10,398 nucleotides of DNA from AM-1111 sp046302135 (GTDB taxonomy: Bacteria; Bacteroidota; Bacteroidia; B-17B0; Aurantibacillaceae). This document shows positions 1-6,180 of this stretch, one piece after another. The DNA is taken from contig JBKCIQ010000026.1 of NCBI GenBank assembly GCA_046302135.1, forward strand, positions 1-10,398, given 5' to 3'. Each line of letters opens with the position of its first letter. Position 1 is the first letter of the stretch. The notes under the pieces are model-generated. The model saw only the letters and a list, made by a program, of their open reading frames with translations, did no database searches and was not told where the DNA came from. Made by a program: the position numbers and the translations under genes.

Positions 1-702
1 CTGTGTCTTCAATGAGCGTGGAATCAAATCGGAAATGATGAAGTTCACATCCGGAGAAAAAATGTAATCCTGTTTCTTCTCACTTACGGTTGAGGATTTT
101 TTCTCTGCAGACTGAACCGGTAAAAATTGTTCTGCTTGCGTTACTTGAACTGCCGCATTCTTAAATTGATTGTAAACCAAAACAATTTTATCAAACTGCC
201 CACTTTTAAATGTTTCCATTATTGATTCAGCAACAGGACGTACATTATCAAAAGTGAGCTTATCAAACAGCGAATTTAAATCTGATTGAATCTCCTGCCC
301 TTTGTAAAAATTAGGCGTTCTTCTGAATGCATCACCGCCTTTTTTACCTATGCAAAGTACCGTTACGTTTTTACCTGCATATTCGTTCCTTATCAGTTGG
401 TTGGTCTTCTTAATCACGTTAGCATTAAATGCACCGGCCAAACCACGATTAGAGGAGATGGTAACGATGAGGATATTTTTTTCTTCCTTGGATTTTTTCG
501 AAAAAGCTGTTTCGGCATCACCCAGACTTTCGGAAACATTTTCAAGAATGCTTTTCAGCTTATTTGCATAAGGACGCATAGTAGTGATTGCATCCTGTGC
601 CCTCTTCAGTTTCGCAGCGCTCACCATTTTCATGGCAGAGGTAATCTGCGAGGTACTGTTTACTGAGGTTATCCTGATTCTGACTTCTTTTAAATTGGGC
701 AT
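1..702 (-). CDS. atpG: F-type ATP synthase subunit gamma (3' end cut by window start)
   Basis: This is the central rotor shaft of the F1 sector; it turns inside the alpha3-beta3 ring and couples proton flow through the c-ring to ATP synthesis. The reading frame is open from an ATG at 700-702 to position 1, giving the first 234 residues; the family is usually near 290, so the C-terminal helix lies outside the window. The N-terminus is diagnostic: MPNLKEVRIRI, then QITSAMKMVSAAKL at residues 19-32, the start of the coiled-coil shaft. A later GLAGAFNANVIK segment matches the conserved core. It is the last visible gene of the atp operon, 38 bases after atpA. A purine-rich AAGGAAAGGAAA lies about 10 bases before the start, one of the few Shine-Dalgarno-like sequences here. 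Identification is certain; only the end is missing. Confidence 0.97.
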   Translation of the reverse strand, partial: MPNLKEVRIRITSVNSTSQITSAMKMVSAAKLKRAQDAITTMRPYANKLKSILENVSESLGDAETAFSKKSKEEKNILIVTISSNRGLAGAFNANVIKKTNQLIRNEYAGKNVTVLCIGKKGGDAFRRTPNFYKGQEIQSDLNSLFDKLTFDNVRPVAESIMETFKSGQFDKIVLVYNQFKNAAVQVTQAEQFLPVQSAEKKSSTVSEKKQDYIFSPDVNFIISDLIPRSLKTQ

Positions 703-740
703 AACTGCTTAATTTCCTTTCCTTGTTGAATCAAATGTTT

Positions 741-2321
741 TTAAGCCTTATATCTCTTTGACAAATCTTTTGCAACCGCCTCCAATGTATTGGTAATCTC
801 GTCATTCAACTGTCCTGCTTTCAGTTGATCTAAAACATTTTTATGTTTAGACTCCATGTAATCCAAAAATTCTTTTTCTGTCTCACGAATTTTATTCACA
901 GGAACATCACGGAAAAGGTTTTTGGTACCACAGTAAATAATTGCAACCTGCTGTTCAACACGCAAAGGTGATGCGGCATTTTGTTTCAAAATTTCAACGT
1001 TGCGTGATCCTTTATCCAATACTGATTTTGTTGCAGCATCCAGATCAGAACCAAACTTAGCGAAAGCTTCCAACTCTCTATATTGTGCCTGGTCAAGTTT
1101 TAATGTGCCCGCAACTTTTTTCATAGACTTGATCTGTGCATTACCACCTACACGCGAAACGGATATACCTACGTTAATCGCAGGACGTACGCCGGCATTA
1201 AATAAGTTTGACTCAAGGAATATCTGTCCGTCCGTTATGGAAATTACGTTGGTAGGGATATATGCAGAAACGTCACCTGCCTGAGTTTCGATAATTGGTA
1301 AAGCTGTTAATGATCCTCCTCCTTTTACCAATGGTTTTAAAGTATCAGGAAGGTCGTTCATGTTTTTAGCAATGTCATCGTTTGAGTTGATTTTCGCGGC
1401 ACGCTCTAACAAACGGCTGTGAAGATAAAATACGTCACCAGGGTATGCCTCACGTCCTGGAGGGCGACGCAACAACAATGAAACCTCACGGTAAGCAACT
1501 GCCTGCTTAGAAAGATCATCATAAATAATCAAAGCTGGTCTTCCTGTATCACGGAAGTATTCTCCAATCGCAGCACCTGCAAACGGAGCGTAGAACTGCA
1601 TTGGTGCAGGATCAGCAGCAGAAGCGGCAACCACAACTGTATAAGCCATAGCACCGTTCTCTTCGAGTACACGCACCACGTTAGCAACTGTAGAACCCTT
1701 TTGCCCGATCGCTACATATATACAATAAACAGGCTTACCTGCATCAAAAAATTCTTTTTGGTTGATGATGGTATCCAATGCAACTGTTGTCTTACCGGTC
1801 TGACGATCGCCGATGATCAACTCACGTTGCCCTCTTCCAATTGGAATCATCGCATCAATTGCTTTGATTCCTGTTTGTAAAGGTTCATTTACCGGCTGAC
1901 GGAAAATTACACCTGGTGCTTTACGCTCCAATGGCATCTCATAAGTCTGACCTGCTATCGGACCTTTACCGTCAATCGCATTTCCTAATGTGTCCACCAC
2001 TCGACCGCACATTCCATCACCAACATTAATTGATGCAATGCGACCCGTACGCTTACAAGTATCACCTTCTTTAATGTCTGTGCTTTCACCCAACAATACC
2101 GCTCCGACATTGTCTTCTTCAAGGTTCAATACAATTCCTTTTAATCCATTATCGAATTCGATCAACTCACCGCTTTGAACTTTTGATAATCCATAAACAC
2201 GAGCAATACCATCCCCTACTTGCAATACGGTTCCGGTTTCTTCGAGTTGAGCTTCAGATTTAAAGCCTGAGAGTTGCTGTCTCAAAATTGCAGATACTTC
2301 TGCTGGTTTTACTTCTGCCAT
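741..2321 (-). CDS. atpA: F-type ATP synthase subunit alpha
   Basis: This is the non-catalytic nucleotide-binding subunit of the F1 hexamer, on the cytoplasmic face of the inner membrane. At 526 residues it has normal family length (E. coli 513). Visible motifs are the Walker A loop GDRQTGKT at 171-178, the Walker B strand ALIIYDD at 263-269 followed by the SLLLRRPPGREAYPGDVFYL block at 281-300, and the alpha-subunit signature PAINVGISVS at 380-389 directly followed by R390, equivalent to the arginine that reaches the catalytic site of the neighbouring beta subunit. The ATG at 2319-2321 gives the standard N-terminus, with EVSAILRQQL as the delta-binding segment. The start is preceded by an A-rich stretch without a Shine-Dalgarno sequence, usual for Bacteroidota. 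The 39-base gap to atpH contains the palindrome listed separately. Nothing in the protein looks abnormal. Confidence 0.99.
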   Translation of the reverse strand: MAEVKPAEVSAILRQQLSGFKSEAQLEETGTVLQVGDGIARVYGLSKVQSGELIEFDNGLKGIVLNLEEDNVGAVLLGESTDIKEGDTCKRTGRIASINVGDGMCGRVVDTLGNAIDGKGPIAGQTYEMPLERKAPGVIFRQPVNEPLQTGIKAIDAMIPIGRGQRELIIGDRQTGKTTVALDTIINQKEFFDAGKPVYCIYVAIGQKGSTVANVVRVLEENGAMAYTVVVAASAADPAPMQFYAPFAGAAIGEYFRDTGRPALIIYDDLSKQAVAYREVSLLLRRPPGREAYPGDVFYLHSRLLERAAKINSNDDIAKNMNDLPDTLKPLVKGGGSLTALPIIETQAGDVSAYIPTNVISITDGQIFLESNLFNAGVRPAINVGISVSRVGGNAQIKSMKKVAGTLKLDQAQYRELEAFAKFGSDLDAATKSVLDKGSRNVEILKQNAASPLRVEQQVAIIYCGTKNLFRDVPVNKIRETEKEFLDYMESKHKNVLDQLKAGQLNDEITNTLEAVAKDLSKRYKA

Positions 2322-2339
2322 TTTTTTATTTTTTACTTC

Positions 2340-2351
2340 GGGGAATTCCCC
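2340..2351. repeat. 12-bp perfect palindrome between atpH and atpA
   Basis: GGGGAATTCCCC is a perfect self-complementary sequence in the 39-base atpH-atpA gap. It is a GC-rich island in a very AT-rich gap. In RNA it could fold only as four G-C pairs around an AATT loop. The following minus-strand bases are A-rich rather than U-rich, so it is not a classical terminator. An RNA processing or stability element, or a protein site, is possible; chance is also possible. Confidence 0.5.
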
Positions 2352-2360
2352 TTTATTACA

Positions 2361-2909
2361 TTAATATTCTTTTACAAACGGATTCGTCGCAAAATCCTTT
2401 TTCAAATCATTTAATTTACGCTGAACACTAGCATCCACCTGGTTGTCTCCCACCTTGATTTTAAATCCACCTATCAAAGAGGTATCTACTTTCTCTTCGA
2501 GCTCAACTTTTCCTTTTACTGTTTCCTGAACCAAAGCCAATAATTTTTGTTTTGCTTCAGAAGATAGTGGGCTTGCAGAAGTGATGAGTACGGTAACAAT
2601 GTTTTTATAAACTTTATATTGCTCTACGAAAGATTTTGCAATATCATCCAGATAACCCTCACGTTTTTTATCCGCCATCAGCATCATGAACCTCATTGTA
2701 AGTTCGTTGATTTTACCGTCAAAAATTTCACGGATGATTGCCTGCTTTTTGTCAGTTTTAATCAGCGGACTCTCCAACATGTTTACAAAATCATCGTTTG
2801 AGGTACAAACGGAATGCATGATGCACATGTCTGCATACACATTTTCCAATTGTCCTTTTTCGAGAGCAAGTCCCATCAAAGATTTTGCATATCGAGTACC
2901 AACTACCAT
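2361..2909 (-). CDS. atpH: F-type ATP synthase subunit delta
   Basis: This is the peripheral-stalk subunit that joins the b dimer to the top of the alpha3-beta3 hexamer (equivalent to mitochondrial OSCP). It has 182 residues, near the usual 175-185. The N-terminal helical domain begins with RYAKSLMGLALEKGQLE at residues 6-22. The C-terminal family signature is seen at 145-166, with LIGGFKIKVGDNQVDASVQR. The ATG at 2907-2909 lies one base beyond the atpF stop codon, so translation of the two genes is probably coupled. Its position after atpF and before atpA is the standard operon order. No abnormal feature was seen. Confidence 0.97.
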   Translation of the reverse strand: MVVGTRYAKSLMGLALEKGQLENVYADMCIMHSVCTSNDDFVNMLESPLIKTDKKQAIIREIFDGKINELTMRFMMLMADKKREGYLDDIAKSFVEQYKVYKNIVTVLITSASPLSSEAKQKLLALVQETVKGKVELEEKVDTSLIGGFKIKVGDNQVDASVQRKLNDLKKDFATNPFVKEY

Positions 2910-2910
2910 A

Positions 2911-3426
2911 TTAATTCAAATTAATATCCTTGATGTAATTATTTACCAATGATTTTTGATTTTCATCCTTGGATAAATTCTCTTTCAAGATTTTCTCTGC
3001 TATCTCAATTGAAAGAGACGCCACCTGATTTTTTAAATCTGTGATAGCCGCCATTTTCTCATTCTGAATTTGCTCACGCGCTATGGCAATCATTCTGTCT
3101 GCTTCAACTTTAGCTTTGTTTTTTGCTTCATTTACAATTGATTCCCTTGTTTCTCTCGCTTCCTTCATCATCGCATCGCGCTCGGCACGAGCTTCATTAA
3201 GCATTTTTTCATTTGTAGCCTGTAGATCCTTAATTTCTTCTTTTGCTTTAGCCGCTTTATTGAGAGATTCTTCAATTAGAGTTTCTCTGTCTTTAAGCAT
3301 TTTAAGGATTGGTCCCCAGGCGTATTTCTTCAAAAGAAACATAACGATCAAGAAGACAACCAGCATCCAGAACATCAGGCCGTATTCCGGTTGAACGAGT
3401 GGTATTTCTAGAAAAAACATTTTCAT
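2911..3426 (-). CDS. atpF: F-type ATP synthase subunit b
   Basis: This is the membrane-anchored peripheral-stalk subunit that, as a dimer, holds the F1 hexamer still against the rotating c-ring. It has 171 residues, a normal length. One transmembrane segment spans roughly residues 15-33 (GLMFWMLVVFLIVMFLL). It is followed by the family-typical WGPILKMLKDRETLIEESL (37-55) and a long charged helix rich in A, E and K, the right-handed coiled coil. Two starts are possible, at 3426 (MKMFF) and 3420 (MFF); the choice changes only two residues. No Shine-Dalgarno sequence precedes either. Unlike the tight atpF-atpH junction, a 76-base gap with a terminator-like hairpin separates it from atpE upstream. 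Confidence 0.97.
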   Translation of the reverse strand: MKMFFLEIPLVQPEYGLMFWMLVVFLIVMFLLKKYAWGPILKMLKDRETLIEESLNKAAKAKEEIKDLQATNEKMLNEARAERDAMMKEARETRESIVNEAKNKAKVEADRMIAIAREQIQNEKMAAITDLKNQVASLSIEIAEKILKENLSKDENQKSLVNNYIKDINLN

Positions 3427-3450
3427 TTTATTTTAATCAAAACAACATTT

Positions 3451-3458
3451 CAAAATTA
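3451..3458 (-). promoter_or_regulatory. Possible internal promoter for atpF (-7 element TAATTTTG)
   Basis: The minus strand reads TAATTTTG, a full match to the Bacteroidota -7 consensus TAnnTTTG. A TTG triplet at 3477-3479 lies 18 bases upstream, within the 17-23 spacing described for Flavobacterium -33 elements. Transcription would start near 3445, about 20 bases before atpF. The element coincides with the U-rich tail of the upstream hairpin, so the same bases can be read as a terminator tail. AT-rich DNA makes chance matches fairly likely. Confidence 0.35.
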
Positions 3459-3493
3459 AAATCAAGGGAGGACAACCAACCGTTGCCCTTCCC
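3451..3493 (-). terminator. Terminator-like hairpin between atpE and atpF
   Basis: On the minus strand, ten bases after the atpE stop, GGGAAGGGCAAC (3493-3482) faces GTTGTCCTCCC (3476-3466) across a five-base loop. The arms pair at eleven positions with one bulged A and one G-U wobble. The stem is followed by TTGATTTTAATTTTG, a U-rich tail. This has the layout of an intrinsic terminator, but it lies inside the atp operon. Partial termination, or 3'-end protection of a short atpB-atpE message, would raise subunit c over the downstream subunits. The structure is seen; its function is inferred. Confidence 0.6.
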
Positions 3494-3502
3494 AAGAAAT
3501 TT

Positions 3503-3763
3503 TTAAACGAACAACACTAACAAAGCGATAACCATGGCGAAGAACGCAGCACCTTCAACAAGTGCCGCTGCCAGGATCATGTTTGAACGGATGTCATTCA
3601 CAGCCTCAGGCTGACGAGCAATAGACTCAAGAGCTGAGCCGCCAATGCGACCAATACCCAATCCTGCTCCAATTGCAGCTAAGCCCGCACCTGCCGCAGC
3701 GATACCATTCGCTACAGGGGTAGCCTTGCCTACTGCCTCTTGTAATAATACATCATGTAACAT
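3503..3763 (-). CDS. atpE: F-type ATP synthase subunit c (proton type)
   Basis: This subunit forms the rotating ring in the inner membrane that carries protons past subunit a. I chose the ATG at 3761-3763, giving 86 residues beginning MLHDVLLQEAVG; an upstream in-frame ATG at 3802 would add 13 polar residues (MKNGQLFNLKYSK) not expected for this protein. Two transmembrane helices are visible: the first carries the glycine-rich stretch GAGLAAIGAGLGIG, the polar loop holds the conserved RQP at residues 50-52, and the second carries the ion-binding carboxylate E70 within LVEGAAF. Sodium-type rings usually have a Gln in helix 1 and Ser or Thr next to the Glu; here the Glu is followed by Gly and helix 1 lacks Gln, so protons are the likely ion. 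It lies between atpB and the hairpin before atpF. Confidence 0.95.
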   Translation of the reverse strand: MLHDVLLQEAVGKATPVANGIAAAGAGLAAIGAGLGIGRIGGSALESIARQPEAVNDIRSNMILAAALVEGAAFFAMVIALLVLFV

Positions 3764-3821
3764 TTTACTGTATTTTAGGTTAAACAATTGTCCATTTTTC
3801 AAAAAAACAGACTAAAAAAAT

Positions 3822-4928
3822 TTAATGCGCATGCGCCTCTTCGGCATGATGCCCTTCCTCTACTGCGCTGCCAAAATACATGGCAGAAAGTAGCGTAAAA
3901 ACATAGGCCTGTAAGAACGCAACGAGCAATTCCATTACCATCATAAAAACTCCAAATGCTAGAGAAAGTATTGAAACTCCAAAACCTGCACCTGCACTCA
4001 TCTCTCCAAAAATAAAAATCAATGAAAGAAAGGCGAGCGCAATGATGTGTCCTGCAGTAATATTAGCGAAAAGTCGAACCATCAAAACAAAAGGTCTCAA
4101 AAACACACCTAGAATTTCAATTGGAGTCAGAATAGCAAGAACCCCAATCGGAACTCCCGGCATTGCAAAAATGTGTCTCCAGTAATGTCCATTACCATTT
4201 ATAATGGTAATTATGAATGTCAAACCGGCAAGCACCAAGGTTATAGAAATACTCCCTGTAAGATTTGCTCCTCCGGGTATAAACGGAACAAGACCAAGGA
4301 GGTTATTGATCCATATGAAAAAGAAAACCGTAAGAAGGAAAGGCATGAATTTCTCATATTTCGGTCCTATGGATGTTTTTGCTACATCATCACGCACAAA
4401 AATAATAAGTGGTTCTATCAGCGACTGAAGACCTTTCGGGGCTTTACCTTCGCGGCGCTTATATGATTTTGCAACACTTAAGAAAATCCAGCACATAAGT
4501 CCTGCACCGAAAAGTAGAGCAAAAACGTTTTTTGTAATAGAAAAGTCAATGATCCCGGCTGACTTCATTGCTGCTTCGTCTTCCGTTCCTGATGCGTTAA
4601 CAATCTTGAGGTGTTCGTGAATAAGTTTATAATCGTACCCTGACTTTTCACTATGGTAAATCTTATTAGGTTCATGTGCATCATCCATGAAGACTGCTGA
4701 GGAAAATAATTCTAATCCGCCTTTTTTAGAATAAAGTATCACTGGCAGAGGAACAGAAATGTGCCCCATAATGTGCCATGAATGAGCATCCTGAACGTGA
4801 TGCATGATCATTTCTCCAGCATTAAACTTTTCCTTTTTAGTTGCTTCTTCCTGCGCAAAAGAAACATAAAAAGAAGCTACAAGAAGAAAGACCGAAAATA
4901 TTTTTTTGAAAATCTGAACTTTTGACAT
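3822..4928 (-). CDS. atpB: F-type ATP synthase subunit a, with signal peptide and periplasmic N-terminal extension
   Basis: This is the membrane stator subunit that forms the two proton half-channels against the c-ring. The ATG at 4926-4928 is preferred (368 residues): it starts a clear signal peptide (MSKVQIFKKIFSVFLLVASF, probable cut after SFA near residue 25). The frame stays open 41 codons further upstream to an ATG at 5051, but that part is basic and low in complexity and would cover the likely promoter. After the signal peptide come about 105 polar, histidine-rich residues before the first transmembrane helix (NVFALLFGAGLMCWIF). The essential arginine is R285 in MVRLFANITAGH, and Q340 in LQAYVF matches the conserved C-terminal glutamine. 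The tail is rich in His and Glu (EEGHHAEEAHAH). E. coli AtpB is about 270 residues and lacks the extension; such extensions are known in Bacteroidota. It is the first gene of the operon, divergent from nadD. Confidence 0.96.
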   Translation of the reverse strand: MSKVQIFKKIFSVFLLVASFYVSFAQEEATKKEKFNAGEMIMHHVQDAHSWHIMGHISVPLPVILYSKKGGLELFSSAVFMDDAHEPNKIYHSEKSGYDYKLIHEHLKIVNASGTEDEAAMKSAGIIDFSITKNVFALLFGAGLMCWIFLSVAKSYKRREGKAPKGLQSLIEPLIIFVRDDVAKTSIGPKYEKFMPFLLTVFFFIWINNLLGLVPFIPGGANLTGSISITLVLAGLTFIITIINGNGHYWRHIFAMPGVPIGVLAILTPIEILGVFLRPFVLMVRLFANITAGHIIALAFLSLIFIFGEMSAGAGFGVSILSLAFGVFMMVMELLVAFLQAYVFTLLSAMYFGSAVEEGHHAEEAHAH

Positions 4929-4942
4929 TTTATAATTCTCTT

Positions 4943-4959
4943 TCCGGAAAATATCCGGA
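4943..4959 (-). promoter_or_regulatory. Hairpin in the atpB leader
   Basis: Two copies of TCCGGA flank a five-base loop; because TCCGGA is self-complementary, they form a perfect six-pair stem in the RNA. The hairpin ends 14 bases before the atpB ATG. Its 3' arm runs into GGAAAGAGAA, the only purine-rich ribosome-binding candidate, so folding could mask part of it. If the -7 element at 4976-4983 is real, the hairpin fills most of a short leader. A regulatory role is inferred. Confidence 0.4.
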
Positions 4960-4975
4960 GCGTTAAATTCGGGTG

Positions 4976-4983
4976 CAAATGTA
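4976..4983 (-). promoter_or_regulatory. Probable promoter of the atp operon (-7 element TACATTTG)
   Basis: The minus strand reads TACATTTG, matching the Bacteroidota -7 consensus TAnnTTTG exactly. Transcription would begin near 4970, giving a leader of about 40 bases before the atpB ATG at 4928. No TTG is present at the -33 spacing; that region is A and T runs. The position supports the atpB start at 4928 over the one at 5051. Confidence 0.45.
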
Positions 4984-5082
4984 GATAATTTTTTATGGTT
5001 TTTTATTCGCATTTGAATATTTTTTTTTGATCGTAACATGTTGATTTTCAAACATAAATATGTTTTGCAAAATATTAATTAT

Positions 5083-5114
5083 TTAGCACACTCCGATTCA
5101 ATGCTGTATTTTTG
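5083..5114 (+). promoter_or_regulatory. Probable nadD promoter (-33-like TTAG, -7 TATTTTTG)
   Basis: TATTTTTG at 5107-5114 is an exact match to the Bacteroidota -7 element TAnnTTTG. TTTAG around 5082-5086 is an imperfect -33 element about 20 bases upstream. The -7 element ends only five bases before the nadD ATG at 5120, so transcription would start at or next to the start codon. Confidence 0.5.
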
Positions 5115-5119
5115 CAAAC

Positions 5120-5695
5120 ATGGTAACAGGTTTATTTTTCGGTTCGTTCAATCCTATACATGTTGGACATCTTGCTTTAGCCAATTTTTTTCTTGCAGAA
5201 GAATTAGTGAAGGAGGTTTGGTTTGTAGTAAGCCCGCAGAACCCGCTCAAAGAAAAATCGGGCTTGTTGGATGAAAAACATCGTTTACAAATGGTAAATG
5301 TTGCCATCGCGGATTTCGCGAGAATGAAGGCAAGCAATATTGAGTTCAAAATGCCTCAGCCGTCTTACACCATTGATACTTTAGTGCGACTATCCGAAAA
5401 ATATCCAAAAAAAGAATTTGCTCTAATAATGGGCGCTGACAACCTACAGACATTTCATAAATGGAAAAACTACGAAGAGATTCTAAAAAGATATCGCCTT
5501 TTCGTTTACCCAAGACAAGGTTTTACAGGAGGAAAATTAAAAGGACATCCTTCAGTTAATTTTACTAGCGCCCCTATAATGGAACTTTCATCAACTCAAA
5601 TCAGAAAGTGGGTACGAGAAAAGAAAGATGTGAGATTCTTTATGCAAAAAGATTCGTGGGAATATATGAGTGAGATGAATTATTATAAAAGCTGA
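5120..5695 (+). CDS. nadD: Nicotinate-nucleotide adenylyltransferase
   Basis: The enzyme transfers AMP from ATP to nicotinate mononucleotide to make deamido-NAD, the step before NAD synthetase, in the cytoplasm. It has 191 residues, normal for the family. The nucleotidyltransferase signature GSFNPIHVGH is at residues 8-17 with the HxGH catalytic histidines at 14 and 17. PSYTIDTL (81-88) and MGADNLQTFHKW (104-115) are the substrate-binding segments, and SSTQIR (157-162) is the second ATP-binding motif. The ATG at 5120 is fixed because the first beta strand (TGLFFGSF) begins immediately after it. The gene is divergent from atpB and converges with the small secreted protein gene, nine bases away. 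The promoter-like element is so close that the message may lack a leader. Identification is secure. Confidence 0.97.
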   Translation: MVTGLFFGSFNPIHVGHLALANFFLAEELVKEVWFVVSPQNPLKEKSGLLDEKHRLQMVNVAIADFARMKASNIEFKMPQPSYTIDTLVRLSEKYPKKEFALIMGADNLQTFHKWKNYEEILKRYRLFVYPRQGFTGGKLKGHPSVNFTSAPIMELSSTQIRKWVREKKDVRFFMQKDSWEYMSEMNYYKS

Positions 5696-5704
5696 AAGAA
5701 ATCT

Positions 5705-6100
5705 TTATTTAAATTTCCTCGTTAATTTGAGATCCATATTTTTTATCCCACTCTTTTGACAATCTGCGAGCCTTAAGGTAAGTTCTTTGGTGGTAGCGTC
5801 AAAATCTAAGTTGCAGTTACCGTCATTTGCCTCGTACCATCCGCCCGGTCCGTCATACCCCGGATCTGCCCCATTAACGTTAACTTTTCTCCACCCTCCC
5901 CTTGCTTTTACAACTCTTCCGGAATAATCCTTACCTAAATTTAAATTAACTGAAACATCCCAACCATTATTACTTGAATTTATAGTGCAAACAACACCTT
6001 TTGCGTTGGTATAAACATAAGTCCCGTTCTCCAGTTGTTGTGCGCTAATAAAAGAAAAACCGCAAGCTAAAATTAAAACGAGCAAAAAGTTTGTTTTCAT
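5705..6100 (-). CDS. Small secreted protein of unknown function
   Basis: I do not recognise this 131-residue protein. Residues 1-20 form a signal peptide (MKTNFLLVLILACGFSFISA, likely cut before QQ). An ILAC sequence at 10-13 vaguely resembles a lipobox, but hydrophobic residues continue after the Cys, so ordinary signal peptidase I cleavage is more likely. The mature part is about 110 residues, rich in Gly, Asn, Asp and Thr, with alternating polar and hydrophobic residues suggesting a small beta-sandwich or barrel (GTYVYTN, WDVSVNLNL, CNLDFDATTKELTLRLADC). It has three cysteines (38, 96, 114), so at most one internal disulfide. A Gly/Pro-rich loop GADPGYDGPGGWYE (77-90) stands out. The gene is 80 bases after the DsbD-type gene, in the same direction, with a hairpin in the gap; its end nearly meets nadD. 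The signal peptide and length make a real gene likely. Confidence 0.8.
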   Translation of the reverse strand: MKTNFLLVLILACGFSFISAQQLENGTYVYTNAKGVVCTINSSNNGWDVSVNLNLGKDYSGRVVKARGGWRKVNVNGADPGYDGPGGWYEANDGNCNLDFDATTKELTLRLADCQKSGIKNMDLKLTRKFK

Positions 6101-6142
6101 AATTTAAAATGTTTATTGGTTAAATTTAAAATAAATTATTTA

Positions 6143-6163
6143 TTCATTTAGGGATTAAATGAA
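6143..6163. repeat. 8-bp perfect inverted repeat in the gap before the small secreted protein
   Basis: TTCATTTA and TAAATGAA are exact reverse complements separated by five bases. The repeat starts 17 bases after the stop of the DsbD-type gene. The stem is AT-rich with only one G-C pair, and the tail on the minus strand has no uninterrupted U-run, so it is a weak terminator at best. An operator is the alternative. Confidence 0.4.
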
Positions 6164-6180
6164 GTTATTGTACGAAGTTT

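Noticed and set aside
286..666. Plus-strand open frames of up to 126 codons across the atpG region
   Set aside because: They lie antisense to atpG, whose minus-strand protein is unmistakable; the plus-strand translations are Phe/Ser/Cys-rich and match no family pattern.
3764..3802. Upstream 13-codon extension of atpE
   Set aside because: The extra residues are polar and not expected for subunit c; the internal ATG gives a normal 86-residue protein.
4173..4466. Two overlapping plus-strand open frames inside atpB
   Set aside because: They are antisense to the most conserved part of AtpB, with no promoter or signal of their own.
4929..5051. Upstream 41-codon extension of atpB
   Set aside because: It is basic, low in complexity, precedes a complete signal peptide and would overlap the likely operon promoter.
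5098..5349. Minus-strand open frame opposite the start of nadD
   Set aside because: It mirrors the conserved nadD N-terminus; its translation has no recognisable domain.
5695..5706. AAAG-AAAT-CTTT mini-hairpin between convergent nadD and the small secreted gene
   Set aside because: Four A/T-rich pairs are too weak to call a terminator.
6101..6132. Direct repeat of AATTTAAAAT, 22 bases apart
   Set aside because: It is ten A/T bases in an A/T-rich gap, readily explained by composition.
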